A DNA stretch of 64,000 nucleotides from NCBI GenBank assembly GCA_030549495.1, contig JAUIRK010000649.1:372001-436000 (forward strand), read 5' to 3'. Of the stretch, positions 23,401 through 35,224 are shown piece by piece; positions within the stretch are counted from its first letter, which is position 1, and the number at the start of each line of letters is the position of its first letter. The position numbers and the translations under genes are program-made. This DNA is from Nectonema munidae (taxonomy: Eukaryota; Nematomorpha; Nectonematoida; Nectonematidae). The notes beneath the pieces were generated by a model. It saw only the letters and a list, made by a program, of their open reading frames with translations. It made no database searches and was not told where the DNA came from.

Positions 23401-26400
23401 TCGTAAAGAGAAAACAAAATTTACAAATTTTTCAGAACCCATGTTGGTTGATACCTGAAATGCTTAAAATTAAGTGATCAGAAGGTGAAAATTTTTTTTA
23501 AGAGATGCTAGAAATTAAAAAACATTTGAAAGATTTACAGAAAAAAAATCAAATCAGGTAAAATTTTTCAAAATTTGAAAGATTGCAAGAAGTCACACCC
23601 ACAATTTTGTAATAGAAAAAATTTGTTAAAATTAAATTTTTTAATGTAATTATTTAATAGGATGAAAAAAGATTGACGACATATGCTGTCTGCCTTTTAA
23701 CCAATAAGAGTTTTGCATGTTGTTAAAAATATTTTGATTGTGATATGTCAACTCATACTTAAATTAATCAATAGCATAGTGCTTTAAAAATGGCGCCTGC
23801 AAATAAAATCATCTTCCAAACCATATAATTTATGCCATAAAAAGTTTAAAGAAACTTATAGTAATCACGGATCCAAAAAAATTCTTGAATATCTAATCAT
23901 TTTCAACTGAGAAATTTATTGTGCTTACTCATACGAATATTAGTTTAACGGAATCTTCCTTCTCACCTGTCAATCATTTATTTTTGGGCAAAATAAATTT
24001 TATTTCAAATAGACGTGCCATATACAGAAGAGAAAGGCATTAATTACAGATGCCAGAAGATTTCCTACAAGAATATTCCAGGAGAGTCTCCAATAAACAC
24101 GAAAAGAATTCGTAAGTTTTTTACTGTCTTTTATGTAAAAATGGTTGGATGAATAAAACAGAAAGTTATAAGTTTTTTTCTAATCTCTTTTTCTTTTTTT
24201 TATAATCGTGTAACACTACGGTCTCGTAACTTTCAAACAACTATTAAATTCAATAAAGCTTATAGATATTTAATAGACGTTTGAAAGTTACGAGACCGTA
24301 GTGTTACACGATTATAAAAAAGGCTCATTTATTCAAAATATGAATTCATCATGCATAAGCTATAGAAAGTTTTTAGTTTAGTAGGTTTCGTGGACTACCA
24401 AAACAAAATTTTTTTAAGAAGCAAAAACAATTGATTCAAAATATAAATTTTATATTTGTCCACGAAATTTCGTTTTCATTATCAACGAAACTTCGTTTAT
24501 GTTGTGGATGAAATATATGGCGCTCCGATTTGAACTAATGTCGCCTTTTTGCTTCCACGTCATCTTTGATGTGAGAAAAAGGCTTAGACTTGTGGACATA
24601 GGTGCAATAAAATCTTTTGCACTAACACACGACCTCGTTGCGGGCCTCTAAGTACAGGGGAGTTACCTGATTTGTTGAATCTTTGATTGACAGCTGGTGT
24701 GCAACAAGTCAGAATGCGTACACAGTGAACTTGAAGAAACCTTACATTCCTTATCCATACGAGCTTCATTTCAGTGTGGGGAATTTTAACAGAAAAACCT
24801 TCTTTTTTTAAATTTATCTTCAAATTTTCTCGTTTATATCCTTTGTTAAAAATTTCAGTTAGTAAAATGACATCACATTCTTCAATAAAACAGCACCCTT
24901 ATTTATGCTAACATCAAAAAGCTTTTTTTGTTTCATATCTTTCCTCTTTCACCACTAACTAGCTGCAATGCATTTAGTGGTATACAATGTTTGAAACCAA
25001 GTTAGCCAAGTCCAAGCCTTTTTCCAAAAAAAAATTGTTTTTTTCCAAAAAAATTTGGTAAAAAAAAAGGCAATTTTTACTTTTTAATTTTTTTAATTTG
25101 AAATTTTTTTTGCAATATATTCATTAAAAAACAGTTTACAATTTATACTTTTTACCCCTATTTATTATGACAATTAAATTTTTTGTAAACTTTCTCTTCA
25201 AAAGTTTGTCATCAAAATTTTAATCAATTTTACAAAAATTATTCAAATTCGAAAATAAGTGAATCACCTAATTTTACAACAAAGTCTTAATTTCTGAAAA
25301 CTCGCGTAATATAAAAACAGATCATTTGAGTAGCATCTCATTTATTAATATTCATCGAAACATGGACAATGGAGTTGAAGATGGCATTTCAATGTTTGCA
25401 AGAAGATTAAGATGTTATTTTTCAATCCTATCAAATACGCGGGATCAAATTTGAAGTTTTTAAAGAATAATATTTGCATTCTTTCTTCAAACTTATAATA
25501 TAGAAATGAAATAAAGGTAGGTTCACTTTTATAGGCGCCATATATTATAGAACGTGCATTGGTTTACGATCCTGTATTTTTAACAAAATCAAACAAAGCA
25601 AAAAATTCTCCAAATTCTCTAAATTTAAAAAATGAGTCCTTTATAGTTACAAAAAGTTCAATGCATGTGTAAATCAGTGATATAAGGTAAGTAAGTGCTC
25701 TGGAAATACTGAAATAATGTTTTACCTATACCAAAACATCAAATTGCCTCATGAACGTTATAAACTTTTGTGCAATTGTATTTTAATTATTATATCACAC
25801 AGACTTTATACTCGTTGTATAAAATATTCAATTAAATACGATTTTTTTAAATTTTTTTATAACTTTTACATTACACTCATTGAATATGGGAAAAAAAATT
25901 TATTTAATTTTTATAACGTGTTTTTGAGCGAAAAGTAGAAAATGAAAAATGGGACTAATTGATTGGATTAGGAGAATTCAATCTACAGAAGTTTTGGCGT
26001 CTGATTTGATGAGATGTGACTTAATGATCAATTTGACAGCTTATTGTATTTCTAGTGTTGAATAGATTTTTTATACTTGTAAAGAAGGAATATATGGCAG
26101 TATATAGTATTTAACGATTCGTATTCTAATGTCAATATCTTTAAGTTAGACATATGATTGGCTGTTTTACCAAGTGTTACAAAAACAATAGATAAAAATT
26201 AAGTACATATTACTTTAAAAATGACATTTTCAAAAAAGTGTTCTAAAGAGAATATGTAAAACACACTCTCTCTCTCTCTCGAAGAAAAGCGAATAAACGT
26301 ATATAGAAAGCATAAATCTTATCTTTGCGTTGTTTCCTAACTTTTACACTGTATTTTCAGCTTTCTTGTGCCTATTTTTTAGCCCCATCTCTCCGACACT

Positions 26401-29400
26401 ATGCTCGTCCGTGTCCACGTGCTTTGCCGACATTTTAAACACATGTTTTTCTCTTTTCAGGATTAATGCGAACACAGATGGCTCTATTTTCCATCGCTTT
26501 CATCTTTTTCCTATTAGCTTTGCTCTTGTTGCTGGCAGGCTGCTTTACAAACAATCCAACTCTTTTGATGCTCGCTTCTTTACTAACCCTTCTAGGAAGT
26601 ATGCACCCTTCTCTCCATCTCTTTCTATCAACGTCATCGAACGCATCGTGGCGCAATCTTTTTGTGCAAATCGAGAATTGAGACTCTAAAAAATGCTTCA
26701 TCTTCGCATTCCATTTTACAAGAAAAAGCAATTATCACGTACAATGGCAAACATTTTGTGCTAGCAAACGATTTCTTGAAGAGTATATATGCCTCAGAGA
26801 TTTCTCCTATTCTCCTCATTTTTCCGGCTTTACTGGGATCTTTATGATGGCTAATCCCCGGTGTTATAGGAGAGCATTGCATCATTTCAAAAAAGAATGT
26901 TCACAAATGTTTAACGTCAAATATGAATAATTTTCTTTTTTTTTATTGTAAAAACTCCACATTTACTTCCTCGCAATTATATCTCATTAGTTATTTTGCA
27001 ATGAGTAAAATTTTTTTTCAAAACTTTATTGAAGAACATATTGGTCGTGATTAGCTAATTCAAATGTCTCCCACCCCAATAGTCTTAACATGAACTAAAA
27101 TGGCTTGAGTAAGTTCTTCTTTAATTTCTTTTCCCCATTTTAGCCATTTTCACTATGGGAGCAATGGGAACATACCACGCAATCAAAAGAACGGAAAAGG
27201 AATTACTTCAGGATATTGCAGTCCATGATGATCCATCTTACTACATTAGAAATGCGGCCTTGGTTAGTTGACTATTCATAATATTTTCTCATTGACAATG
27301 TTAATCTTAGGGCGCCTGTGTCATTCATTGTGCTTAGGACACCGGGATTTCATTCCAAAGGTCTCGGATTCGATTCCTGATATACCCGAAATCGAATTTT
27401 ATCATGATCTTCTTTTGAATCTATGATTCAAATTTTAATTTTTACTTAATTAAAACATTATCTAATCGTTGGAATACGCCAATATTTTTGTATGTAATTA
27501 TTGGTCTAATTCCAAATAATTTTAAATAATAATTAGTAAATTTCAATTCAACCAAACAGGGTTAATGAAAAAAATATTGACAGAAAGAAAATTTCTAGTG
27601 AAATTTGGATAACTTTTATAATTGAATAAAAATAGTCATCTTGAATTACATATATGTACAACATTTTTTTTACTTTATAATTGCAGTTCTCTTAGGCTCT
27701 ATAAAAACATTATTTACTAATTGGAATATACCTTATGCTTATTGTATGTATAACCATTTGACTATAATTGTAAAGAGTGAACTTCAATACAACCAATCAA
27801 AGTGGTAACTGAAAAAATTTGAGAAAAAATAGAAAGGCCTTTTTGAATTTTAAGCGCATTTGGTAAAAGTTTTTTTTGAATTTTTTATAAAAGTAACAGG
27901 AATACGGTATTATTTTTTGTATGTCATCTTTTGAATACTTGAAAACAGTATAATGTATTTTATCCAATCATAGTGAGAAGTTAAAAAGATTGTCTGTATT
28001 AAATGTATAGAAGTAAGTTTCAATAATTTCACATTTAAAGAAATTGATTTATTTATAAAAAGATTTTTTTTAATGAATATGAATTAATTAATTTTCAATT
28101 CTTTTTTCTCAATTTATCTTAATTTGATGAATGATTACTTTCACTTGAATAAAAATCATTTTTTTAATTTGTGTATTAAAAATCTCGTTTAAAATTGACT
28201 AATTTTTGCAATTTTAGCAATCAAGTAAAAATTTTTTTAGAAAGTTTTTTTTTTTATCAATTCCAGTAATTCTGGTAATTAGCATCCACTGTGCAAAGAA
28301 TTTAAGGATTCAATTGAAATGAAAGATATTTTAAGAAGAGTACATTATATTCATTGTTTTATTTTATGTAAATACAACTATCTATATATTGTTTTTTACT
28401 ATTGATTCTCCTTGAATACTTCATTGTTTTCATGATGTCTTCTCTATTATATTGGTGATTTTCTAGGATTTCAGGAGCCGATTTTTTCCCATATTATATT
28501 CAATAATTTGATCCCTTTTTTTTTTACATTTATGAACATATAAAAAAACTTGTTTTTTTCGTTCAAAAATAAAATTATACTATCAAAAAAGGAATTCCAT
28601 AAAATTACAATATTTCATTCGTATTTTATGGAATATTTCTCAAACTTAAAATAAAAAAACTTTTTAAACTTTTTTTCTCAAACTTAAAATAATTTGTAAA
28701 TCAATGCATGCCTCCATTAATTGTAGATTACCTCTTACTGCATCACTTTGTTTGATGTCTGCAATAAGGTATAAATATAAAAATATATATTACCTCTCCT
28801 TTTTTTAAAAACTTTTTTCAACATTAATTTGTTTACATCAACCTAAATCTTTGAAAGAAAAAACCTCTACTTGTGTCGACATATTATTTTGCAATTATAA
28901 TTAGATCCGCAATAAACGTGGTGGAAGTTCAGTGGAAAGTGTTTCCTACACATATGGCAGTGTGAAAGAACCAAGATATGTAAGAAATTTTTTTACCATA
29001 TGTTCGATACAATTAGTTGTCACACTTTGCTGCTCAAGCATTAAGTAAAATTATATTTGCAATGATCTCTTAAGAATATTCAATTAAAACCATATCAAGG
29101 ATATTTTTATTTATTACCAAAAATCAATTAAGTCAATCGTTATTTAATATTTTAAGGTGTAAGAAATAATTTTCCAATTAAAAATAATTTTTATCAGGAT
29201 TTTTTTTTACTTTTTACCAAAATTTAGTTTTTTCATAAATTAAGCTCTACTTTTTTGTAAACTCTAAACACAAGCTAAAGAGTAAATCCAAAATTTTAAA
29301 AATTTTAATTTCAAAATTTTAATTTATTTTATCATATTTTTCAGATTGTTGATATTTAGCAAATTTTTGCAAAAACCAACTTCGGGCATCTCAACACATT

Positions 29401-32400
29401 ATACTCTTTGCACAATTTTTGGAAAAAAACACTTGTATACTTGTCGAAGTTCTACAAATTTAGTTTCTTTAATTTGTTAACACTTGTTATTATTGGAGCA
29501 TATTTATTCACATTAAAAATTTTTTCTTTTAATTTTACCATTTTATAGATTTGCGAAATTAATAATATCTTCTTTAAAACCGCCAAAGAAAAGGTTCTTT
29601 GAACAGATTTAAAATATCCATGCAAGAAATAACGTGTGTTATATAGTCATTCATTTTTATACATTTATTCCAGCTCTTTAAAGAAGAAGCTCTTTTTAGG
29701 CGTGTGTATTTGAGTATAAAGGATAGCAAGCCTATAGCTTAGTTAGACAATATTAGTTCGTTATATATAGTTATAAACGAAAGCCGCTTCACATTTTCCC
29801 TATTTTATTTTCTCAGCTTCCCACAAAAGTTGAAATTCACCAAAAACACGCAATTAAATGATCAAACATTAAATTTTGGGATGCCAAACCCACTAATTAC
29901 AATTATTATCTTTTATTGTATATTTTTGATCTTTACAAAGTACTCGCAAACGTAGACCAAGTAAAAGACCACATGCGAATGTAAATTTTGACGCCACTTA
30001 AGAGTTTAAATAACACTTGGAATGGCGGAAAACTGAATTATGTATAATATGTTTGTGCTACAAATGTTAACAATTTTAATACAATTATTATTAAAAGCTA
30101 CATCCATACATTTGAATTTTGTTTTTGCAATAAAACTGATAAAAAAAAAAGAATAAATGATACTAACAACTTTGTTTACATGGAAGAAAGAGTGAGGAAA
30201 AATATGCTCTATTGTTATACAATGTAGTAATACATTAAAAACAACTCATAGTTATTTTCTTTGACGTAAGTTTACACATTCCGGCTTATCCTTTATTTTT
30301 GGCTTGTTTATGCGAACATATGGAGCATAATATCAAGCAAATTATAATTCAGTGAAATTGTAAAAAAAAAAGATTTAAAATATGCTATCAAAAGCTAAAA
30401 AAAGATTGTTTAAAACAGTTTTTTGCATGTTTTCAACTTTTAAGTCAGCTTCTAGTAAGCAGGCATGTGAAAACTTAAGTTATTAAATTTTTTGAAAATA
30501 ATAAAAATAAATTTAATAATTTTTAACTAAAAAGCAAATTTTTCATTTTTAAGAATAACGGTCTAAACGATAACATCTGTTAAACCTCAAAAAAAGTTAT
30601 GAGCTCAACAAAGCTTATATTTTGATTAACGATTATATCATTTTATAACTTAATAATTTTTTGATTAACGGTATCTACCTCTGCACATATGTTGCACAAG
30701 ATTAAACACATTTTCACTGATTTCTTTAGCAAGCTTCATCAACTTCTTCCCAGGCCTACAACAGAGGAGGTGTTGGTGGTGCTTACCCTGGAAGTAGTGC
30801 AGTTGTTAGGTCTTCAACCATTATTCCTCAACCAATCGTATCGACTCTTCCTGTATGTCACTCTATCTATTTAAGTTCCTCATTGGTTGCTTACATTTTA
30901 TATTTTTTTAATATAGACACAAAACTTGGACTACTTAAGGGTAAGACAGAATTTTACTCAATTCTCTATTACTACATTTTATAGTGATCTTTATTTTTTA
31001 ATAAAAACTTAGACAAAGTATCTTACCAAAAGTTTTTATTTGAAAATTTTACTTTGAGTATTGGAAAGTTTATTAACCCGTTAACGCCCATGTCGACTAT
31101 AGTCGACTTTACAAAAATAAAATCATCTGGGCTCTTTAATACAAATCTTCTGCTTTACATTAGATATCGTCTGATTATTCTGGCGGTTAACGGGTTAAAA
31201 AGCTTACTAAATCCAAAAGAGAGAACTTTCGTATATTAATCTTTGAAAAAATGACCAAAATTTCAAAAAATATTTAGAAAATTCGCTTTTCTAGCTTTTA
31301 CTGAATTTTTTTTCATTATTGTTATTTTAATTATTATTTAAATATCTATACAATTATGTGGATTAAGTTATTTATTTTATCAAAAAATTGTCACCTTATT
31401 AACGCCATCTAAATACAGTAATTTCAAAATAAAAATAGGCAATTTGCTTATCAAATATCAACTAGTGTTACCACTACTTATGCCTTTTTTTTGGATAGAA
31501 ATGGTGGATTTATATCTTGTAAAAATTTACTTTACTGTTTTTTTACTATTTAAATTATAATATTACTAGTTATTCTTAAATGTACCAAAGGATGTTTTAA
31601 GTGTGCATATTATGAAGAGTTTTTTCATTTTATTTTTCATTTTTTATTTTCAACCTCTATCTGTGAAATTTTTTTATACTTCGTAAGTTTTTTTTTGAGA
31701 AAAAAAGTAAATTACAACATTAAATTAAAATTAATTTTTCGTATATTAAGGTTTCAAAATGAATATTTCTAAATAAAGGTAATTCAATACTAACTTTTTT
31801 TTTGAAAGATCCACATTTGAGGGCCATTATAAATAAAGAGTTATTAAATCAATTCTGCCACAATCGAGCAAAAATAGAAGCAAAAAAGAGAAGAGATAGA
31901 GAGACATGTGGTGTCTATATCTGTATTTTTTCGACAGGTTGTGATATCTATCTTCTATTTCGGAAGATTTTAAGAGGAAGCTTTACCTTGAGTTTGCATG
32001 CAGTGGCGTTTTGTGGCATTCTTAGTTTTGCGACTTGAACGTATGAGTATTTTGTGTAGAGACATTGGATGAAAGCCATTGAAGACTTCGAGATGGGGTT
32101 CAAAATGACGGACAAAAAGTTTCTTTGAATTTCTGAGAGATTTACGTGTCTGTGGAAAACAAGAAATCAGTCACCAAACTGTGTGCTTGTTGAGGGTTTA
32201 AGACGGTGTAAAACCAAGGTGTTAGCAAAACCTGGAAAGACAGAGCTGAACACTGTGGGTCGTCATTCCTTTTTGAATTTTTTTGTATGATTGGTCGGAG
32301 CCAAGTTTTCTTCAGATGGTGGTGAGTAATCAATTCCATGTTTAAATTCATGAATTCAAAGACTCCATTCTTGTTTTCGTCATGTTTTTCATCTGTGATT

Positions 32401-33627
32401 CTGTCTTAACATTTGATTCCTTCCATGAAAGACCCTAACTTCAACTTGACGATTTCACAAAGACATGAGATTAACTTTTTCAGAAATGACCAATCTTACA
32501 AAAATTCGCCTGACCTCACTTTTTAGATGTGATTGAGAAGGATGGAGTTAAAAGTGTGATGTTGCAGGAACCCGTTCATTGTCATTTTTCTCGGGCCAGG
32601 TCGTATAAGAAAGGCAACCAATCGGGTTGGGATATGAGTTACGAAACGGCAGCCTTTGAATCACTTCTACCGCCCTACCTATTATGAATACCACTGTTCA
32701 TGAGTCGCATGCAAGATAGAGAAGTCATTCAACTTTCATACACACAAACTTACAAATAAAGTCCATAAACAATAATATCAATTTATGTATCGAATCCCTC
32801 ACTAAAGAAAGAGGGGGGGGGGGGGGGGGGTTTACACCTTCTACTATTTGTGACAGAATAGATGTCCCTAAACAATCGAACTTTAAAATTTAATTTAATG
32901 TAGATGGCGTTAATTGTATGTTTTTTCAGAGAAGGAATTTTCAAGATATATTATCCATATTGTTTTTCAGAAATATCCTTACATCCAAATCCTAGAAAAA
33001 AGGCAAATTTTAGAAAATTTTTTTTTATAAATATTGCTAAATTAATTAAAAATGTTTTTCATAACCTTTCAAATGAATTTTTTCTATTTGTTTTGTTCCA
33101 TTTTCAAATTACTTTTTATGATTTTGATATAGTCGAAAAAATTATGATTACCTCTTTTCTCACCCATTCTACTTCATTATATCTAAGTTATTACTAAAAA
33201 AGTGTAATTTGTCACTTTGAATCTAATAACTCTTTGAATTACTTCAAATTCAAGGTAAAATATTCGCCATTTTTTTCACTATTTTGGCGCCCTTTCGTCT
33301 AACTTATTTTTCTGTGCTGCTATTCAGGCTGTAAAGGCCGCAACAACCGTCAAGTTTGGTTGGTCCTACATCCTTCCATGGATAGGAGTGGCGTTGGGTT
33401 TACTCTCATCCCTTCTTCTGTGTGGAGCGCTCAAAGGATTTTCAAAGAAGAGGAAGGCAAAGAAAATGGCTACCCAACAACCGCAAGGTGGCGTGAATCC
33501 TGTTTACTATGATGACCGAAAACCCGGATACCAGGCGCCTCACGGAGCCGGCCCCCCTTATCCCCAGCAATACTCTGGTTATGATCAAAGATACGATAGC
33601 AGAAGCGGCTACACTTACTACAAATAA
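20184..33627 (+). CDS. Claudin-like four-TM membrane protein, 7-exon gene model
   Basis: Seven GT-AG exons join without phase conflict: 20184-20406, 26461-26598, 27144-27262, 28905-28979, 30730-30852, 30917-30940 and 33328-33627. The total is 1002 nt, giving 333 residues. TM1 is about 3-25, followed by a first extracellular loop with NNWVE and GLFHRC65 (compare the claudin-type W and GLWxxC). TM2 is about 80-100, TM3 about 107-128 and TM4 about 244-268. The second loop is long (~115 residues, Ser/Gly-rich), unlike true claudins, and the cytoplasmic tail is rich in Tyr, Pro, Gly and Gln (YYDDRKPGYQAP; ends YTYYK). It is likely a junctional or tetraspan scaffold protein at the plasma membrane; the second loop Cys of claudins is not seen. 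I chose M at 20184 because the TM begins there; an in-frame upstream ATG (20094) would add 30 residues. Introns carry many repeats. Confidence 0.8.
22919..23066. mobile_element. Small pogo-like MITE inside intron 1
   Basis: CTTCGTTTATCCGGAC on the left and CTCGTTTATCCGAACAG (reverse complement of the right) form an inverted repeat around ~120 bp of AT-rich sequence. 'CGTTTATCCG' ends are typical of pogo/Tigger-derived MITEs. No TA target pair is certain. Confidence 0.45.
24196..24321. repeat. Near-perfect 126-bp hairpin (fold-back element)
   Basis: The 43-bp arms at 24196-24238 and 24279-24321 are exact reverse complements (core GTAACACTACGGTCTCGTAA). After a 2-nt mismatch a further 9 bp pair (24241-24249 with 24268-24276), leaving an 18-nt loop. 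It lies in intron 1 of the tetraspan gene. It may be a young MITE or a structured transcript; no coding frame exists. Confidence 0.9.
24515..24830. other. Unexplained GC-richer block in intron 1
   Basis: This ~300 bp segment is clearly less AT-rich than the surrounding intron and contains words such as ACACGACCTCGTTGCGGGCC. The only long frame (minus, 79 codons) has no recognisable domain and begins in a Lys-rich AT tract. It could be an exon, a SINE or a regulatory element. Confidence 0.3.
26461..26598 (+). CDS. Tetraspan gene exon 2 (TM2 and start of TM3)
   Basis: Preceded by CTCTTTTCAG. Encodes LMRTQMALFSIAFIFFLLAL and on to LLTLLG. Phase 1 in and phase 1 out (GGA A|GTATGC). An R-T-Q-M step before TM2 is common in claudin-like proteins. 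Confidence 0.75.
27144..27262 (+). CDS. Tetraspan gene exon 3 (end of TM3)
   Basis: Acceptor CCCCATTTTAG. Encodes IFTMGAMGTYHAIKRTEKEL and on to YYIRNAAL. Leaves in phase 0 at TTG|GTTAGT. Charged residues right after MGTYHAI mark the membrane exit. Confidence 0.75.
27308..27395 (+). mobile_element. tRNA-derived SINE fragment in intron 3
   Basis: GGCGCCTGTGTCATTCATTG and, 40 bases later, GGATTCGATTCCTGA resemble pol III A- and B-boxes (B-box GGTTCGANTCC). The 3' half becomes AT-rich. There is no intact cloverleaf, so it is a SINE rather than a tRNA gene. Confidence 0.45.
28905..28979 (+). CDS. Tetraspan gene exon 4
   Basis: Exactly 25 codons between TTATAATTAG and GTAAGA, phase 0 on both sides. 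Encodes the basic and Ser/Tyr-rich IRNKRGGSSVESVSYTYG...EPRY portion of the long loop. Confidence 0.7.
30730..30852 (+). CDS. Tetraspan gene exon 5
   Basis: 41 codons, phase 0 on both sides, between TTTCTTTAG and GTATGT. Encodes QASSTSSQAYNRGGVGGAYP and IIPQPIVSTLP; no Cys, low complexity, part of the second loop. Confidence 0.75.
30917..30940 (+). CDS. Tetraspan gene exon 6, 24-nt microexon
   Basis: ACACAAAACTTGGACTACTT AAGG lies between TTTTAATATAG and GTAAGACAG and encodes TQNLDYLR in phase 0 on both sides. It can therefore be included or skipped without a frame change. The strong donor and the compatible phase support it, but the size makes it the least certain exon of the model. Confidence 0.55.
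31077..31194. mobile_element. piggyBac-type MITE (copy 2) with subterminal palindrome
   Basis: Both sides keep an exact TTAA (31073-31076 and 31195-31198). The left end CCCGTTAACGCC and the reverse-complemented right end CCCGTTAACCGCC form the inverted repeat. Just inside the left end is the perfect 16-bp palindrome GTCGACTATAGTCGAC (31092-31107). The 118 bp element lies in intron 6 of the tetraspan gene. Its interior matches copy 1 (18779-18908) around CTTCTGCTTT and TATCGTCTGATT. Confidence 0.85.
31800..32750. other. Unexplained GC-richer part of intron 6
   Basis: This segment has higher GC than the surrounding intron and several open frames of 60-80 codons on both strands, none with a recognised domain. 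It may be an unrecognised repeat, a non-coding exon or a nested gene on the minus strand. Confidence 0.3.
32813..32830. repeat. Poly-G run (18 G)
   Basis: Eighteen consecutive G residues in an otherwise AT-rich intron. It could be a G-quadruplex-forming tract; its length is likely to vary between individuals and assemblies. Confidence 0.95.
33328..33627 (+). CDS. Tetraspan gene exon 7 (TM4, cytoplasmic tail, stop)
   Basis: Follows CTGCTATTCAG. Encodes AVKAATTVKFGWSYILPWIG and GVALGLLSSLLLCGAL (TM4), then a basic KKRKAKK stop-transfer and a Tyr/Pro/Gln-rich tail, ending TAA at 33625-33627. GC-rich relative to the introns. Confidence 0.85.
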   Translation, partial: AVKAATTVKFGWSYILPWIGVALGLLSSLLLCGALKGFSKKRKAKKMATQQPQGGVNPVYYDDRKPGYQAPHGAGPPYPQQYSGYDQRYDSRSGYTYYK

Positions 33628-33837
33628 ATGCGTTTTTTGGAATGTAGCCAATGAAAGTCGTGCTTTTCTTCCCACCAATTATATCCACTTTTGCATATGC
33701 CTATATATATATATTGCTTATACAGCATACACACTTTGAAGAGTTTGTTTGTGAATTTATGACAGCTTGGACGTAAACACGTACATATATAATATATATA
33801 TATATATCAAATCTACATTAATATATTTTTTCTTGAT

Positions 33838-33843
33838 AATAAA
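33838..33843 (+). promoter_or_regulatory. Poly(A) signal of the tetraspan gene
   Basis: AATAAA about 210 bases after the stop codon, followed by a T/G-containing stretch. Consistent with a short 3' UTR. Confidence 0.6.
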
Positions 33844-33859
33844 TTTATACTTTGAGACT

Positions 33860-35224
33860 TAAAATTCATTTTTGTAGAAGCTGACTTTTTTAAACAATCA
33901 TTTTAAAAGTCCTTAGGTTCTGCACAATTACGACATCCTTAGCTGATTCCATAGTGATTCTGATACAGTGGTGCAGGGTTTCAATCATGAAATCCTTATC
34001 ATATGTGCCAGTTTTGGAAAATTAGTCTTCACTAGGATGCAATACTGACAGATAAAAAAACCTTGATGGAAATCCAATTTGACATACAAGTTAAAGCTAG
34101 AAAATAGAAGGATACTAGGACATACAAGTTCTTGCAATACTAAAATCATTTTACATGATTCAAGGAGGTGTTTCCTAAATTTGTCAATAATATAGAATTT
34201 TGATTATACACTTCCAAAAATATATGTAACCTTTCTTGCAAAAGTCTAAACATTAGAAAAACCCAAAACCAGTGAATAAACATTAGATATCTTTGTTTCA
34301 TGAATTACTTTATATTTCGTTAGACTAAAAAATAGGAAAAACTTTCATTTGAATGGCCTGTATCTGACCTTTAGGTTTAGAGAAGTTTCCAAACAGTTCT
34401 CATGTAGTCAAAAAGGAATCTATACCATATGTAGGATGCTACATCTTAAAACATAGATAAGTCAATATCACTCTCATTTTCTCGTCTTTGCGCTCTCGAA
34501 TTCAAACTCTTTTGTTTCAGTAAGTGTACTAGGCTTATAATTATCTTCCCATGTCAAAACAGTGCTTCTGAAAAAAAGGTTTACTTGGTAATATTACTTT
34601 TTGAATAGTGAAAAAATAGTCGGATTAATTTTAAGACAACATGTTTTTGTCATTCCGATTATGTATACTGCCTTGCTTTCTATTCCATAGTTTGATATGC
34701 GCATGTTTTGATACAAATGATTAGGGAGACAAGGTTTAACTTTCTCTTCATATTTTGGTAGATGCAAGAGTTATTACATAATAGTCCAAATTGATACCTT
34801 TTACTACATTGACTGATTTGTTATGATGTCAACTTTGAAGGAGGGTCCAATTTAGCTAAAACTTGACAAAGATTGACGATTGGGGGAGGGAGGTTGAAAA
34901 AGGATTTAATATAACAAAAGTAAGTTCAAATTATTCCAAATTTTATACTTGTTTAATTACTACAAAATTAGCAAAATTTTTGTCTTCCCACAGATAGATC
35001 ATCTCCAAAAAATTTACGTTTAATAGAATTCGATAAAGAGCCAGCTGTGGAAAGTTTGACCATTTACTAGATTAAGCCTACCAAGTTGTATTAATTCTAA
35101 GAACTAGCAGTCATCTCAAACGTCTTTTTTGAAATCGTCGGCATACTAAGTTTTGAGACCACACCAAATTACTTGAAACAATTAAACCGGAAATTTCTAA
35201 ACAGGACTTAATTGAGAACTACTT
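33860..35224. other. Intergenic, no gene recognised
   Basis: AT-rich sequence with no long frames, between the tetraspan gene's 3' end and the small minus-strand frame at 35.2 kb. Confidence 0.4.

Noticed and set aside
26330-26885. Four overlapping frames of 61-119 codons on both strands
   Set aside because: All overlap or flank tetraspan exon 2; the spliced frame explains the sequence and the others lack domain content.
27308-27395. tRNA gene candidate
   Set aside because: It has A/B-box-like words but no closing acceptor or anticodon stem; better read as a SINE.
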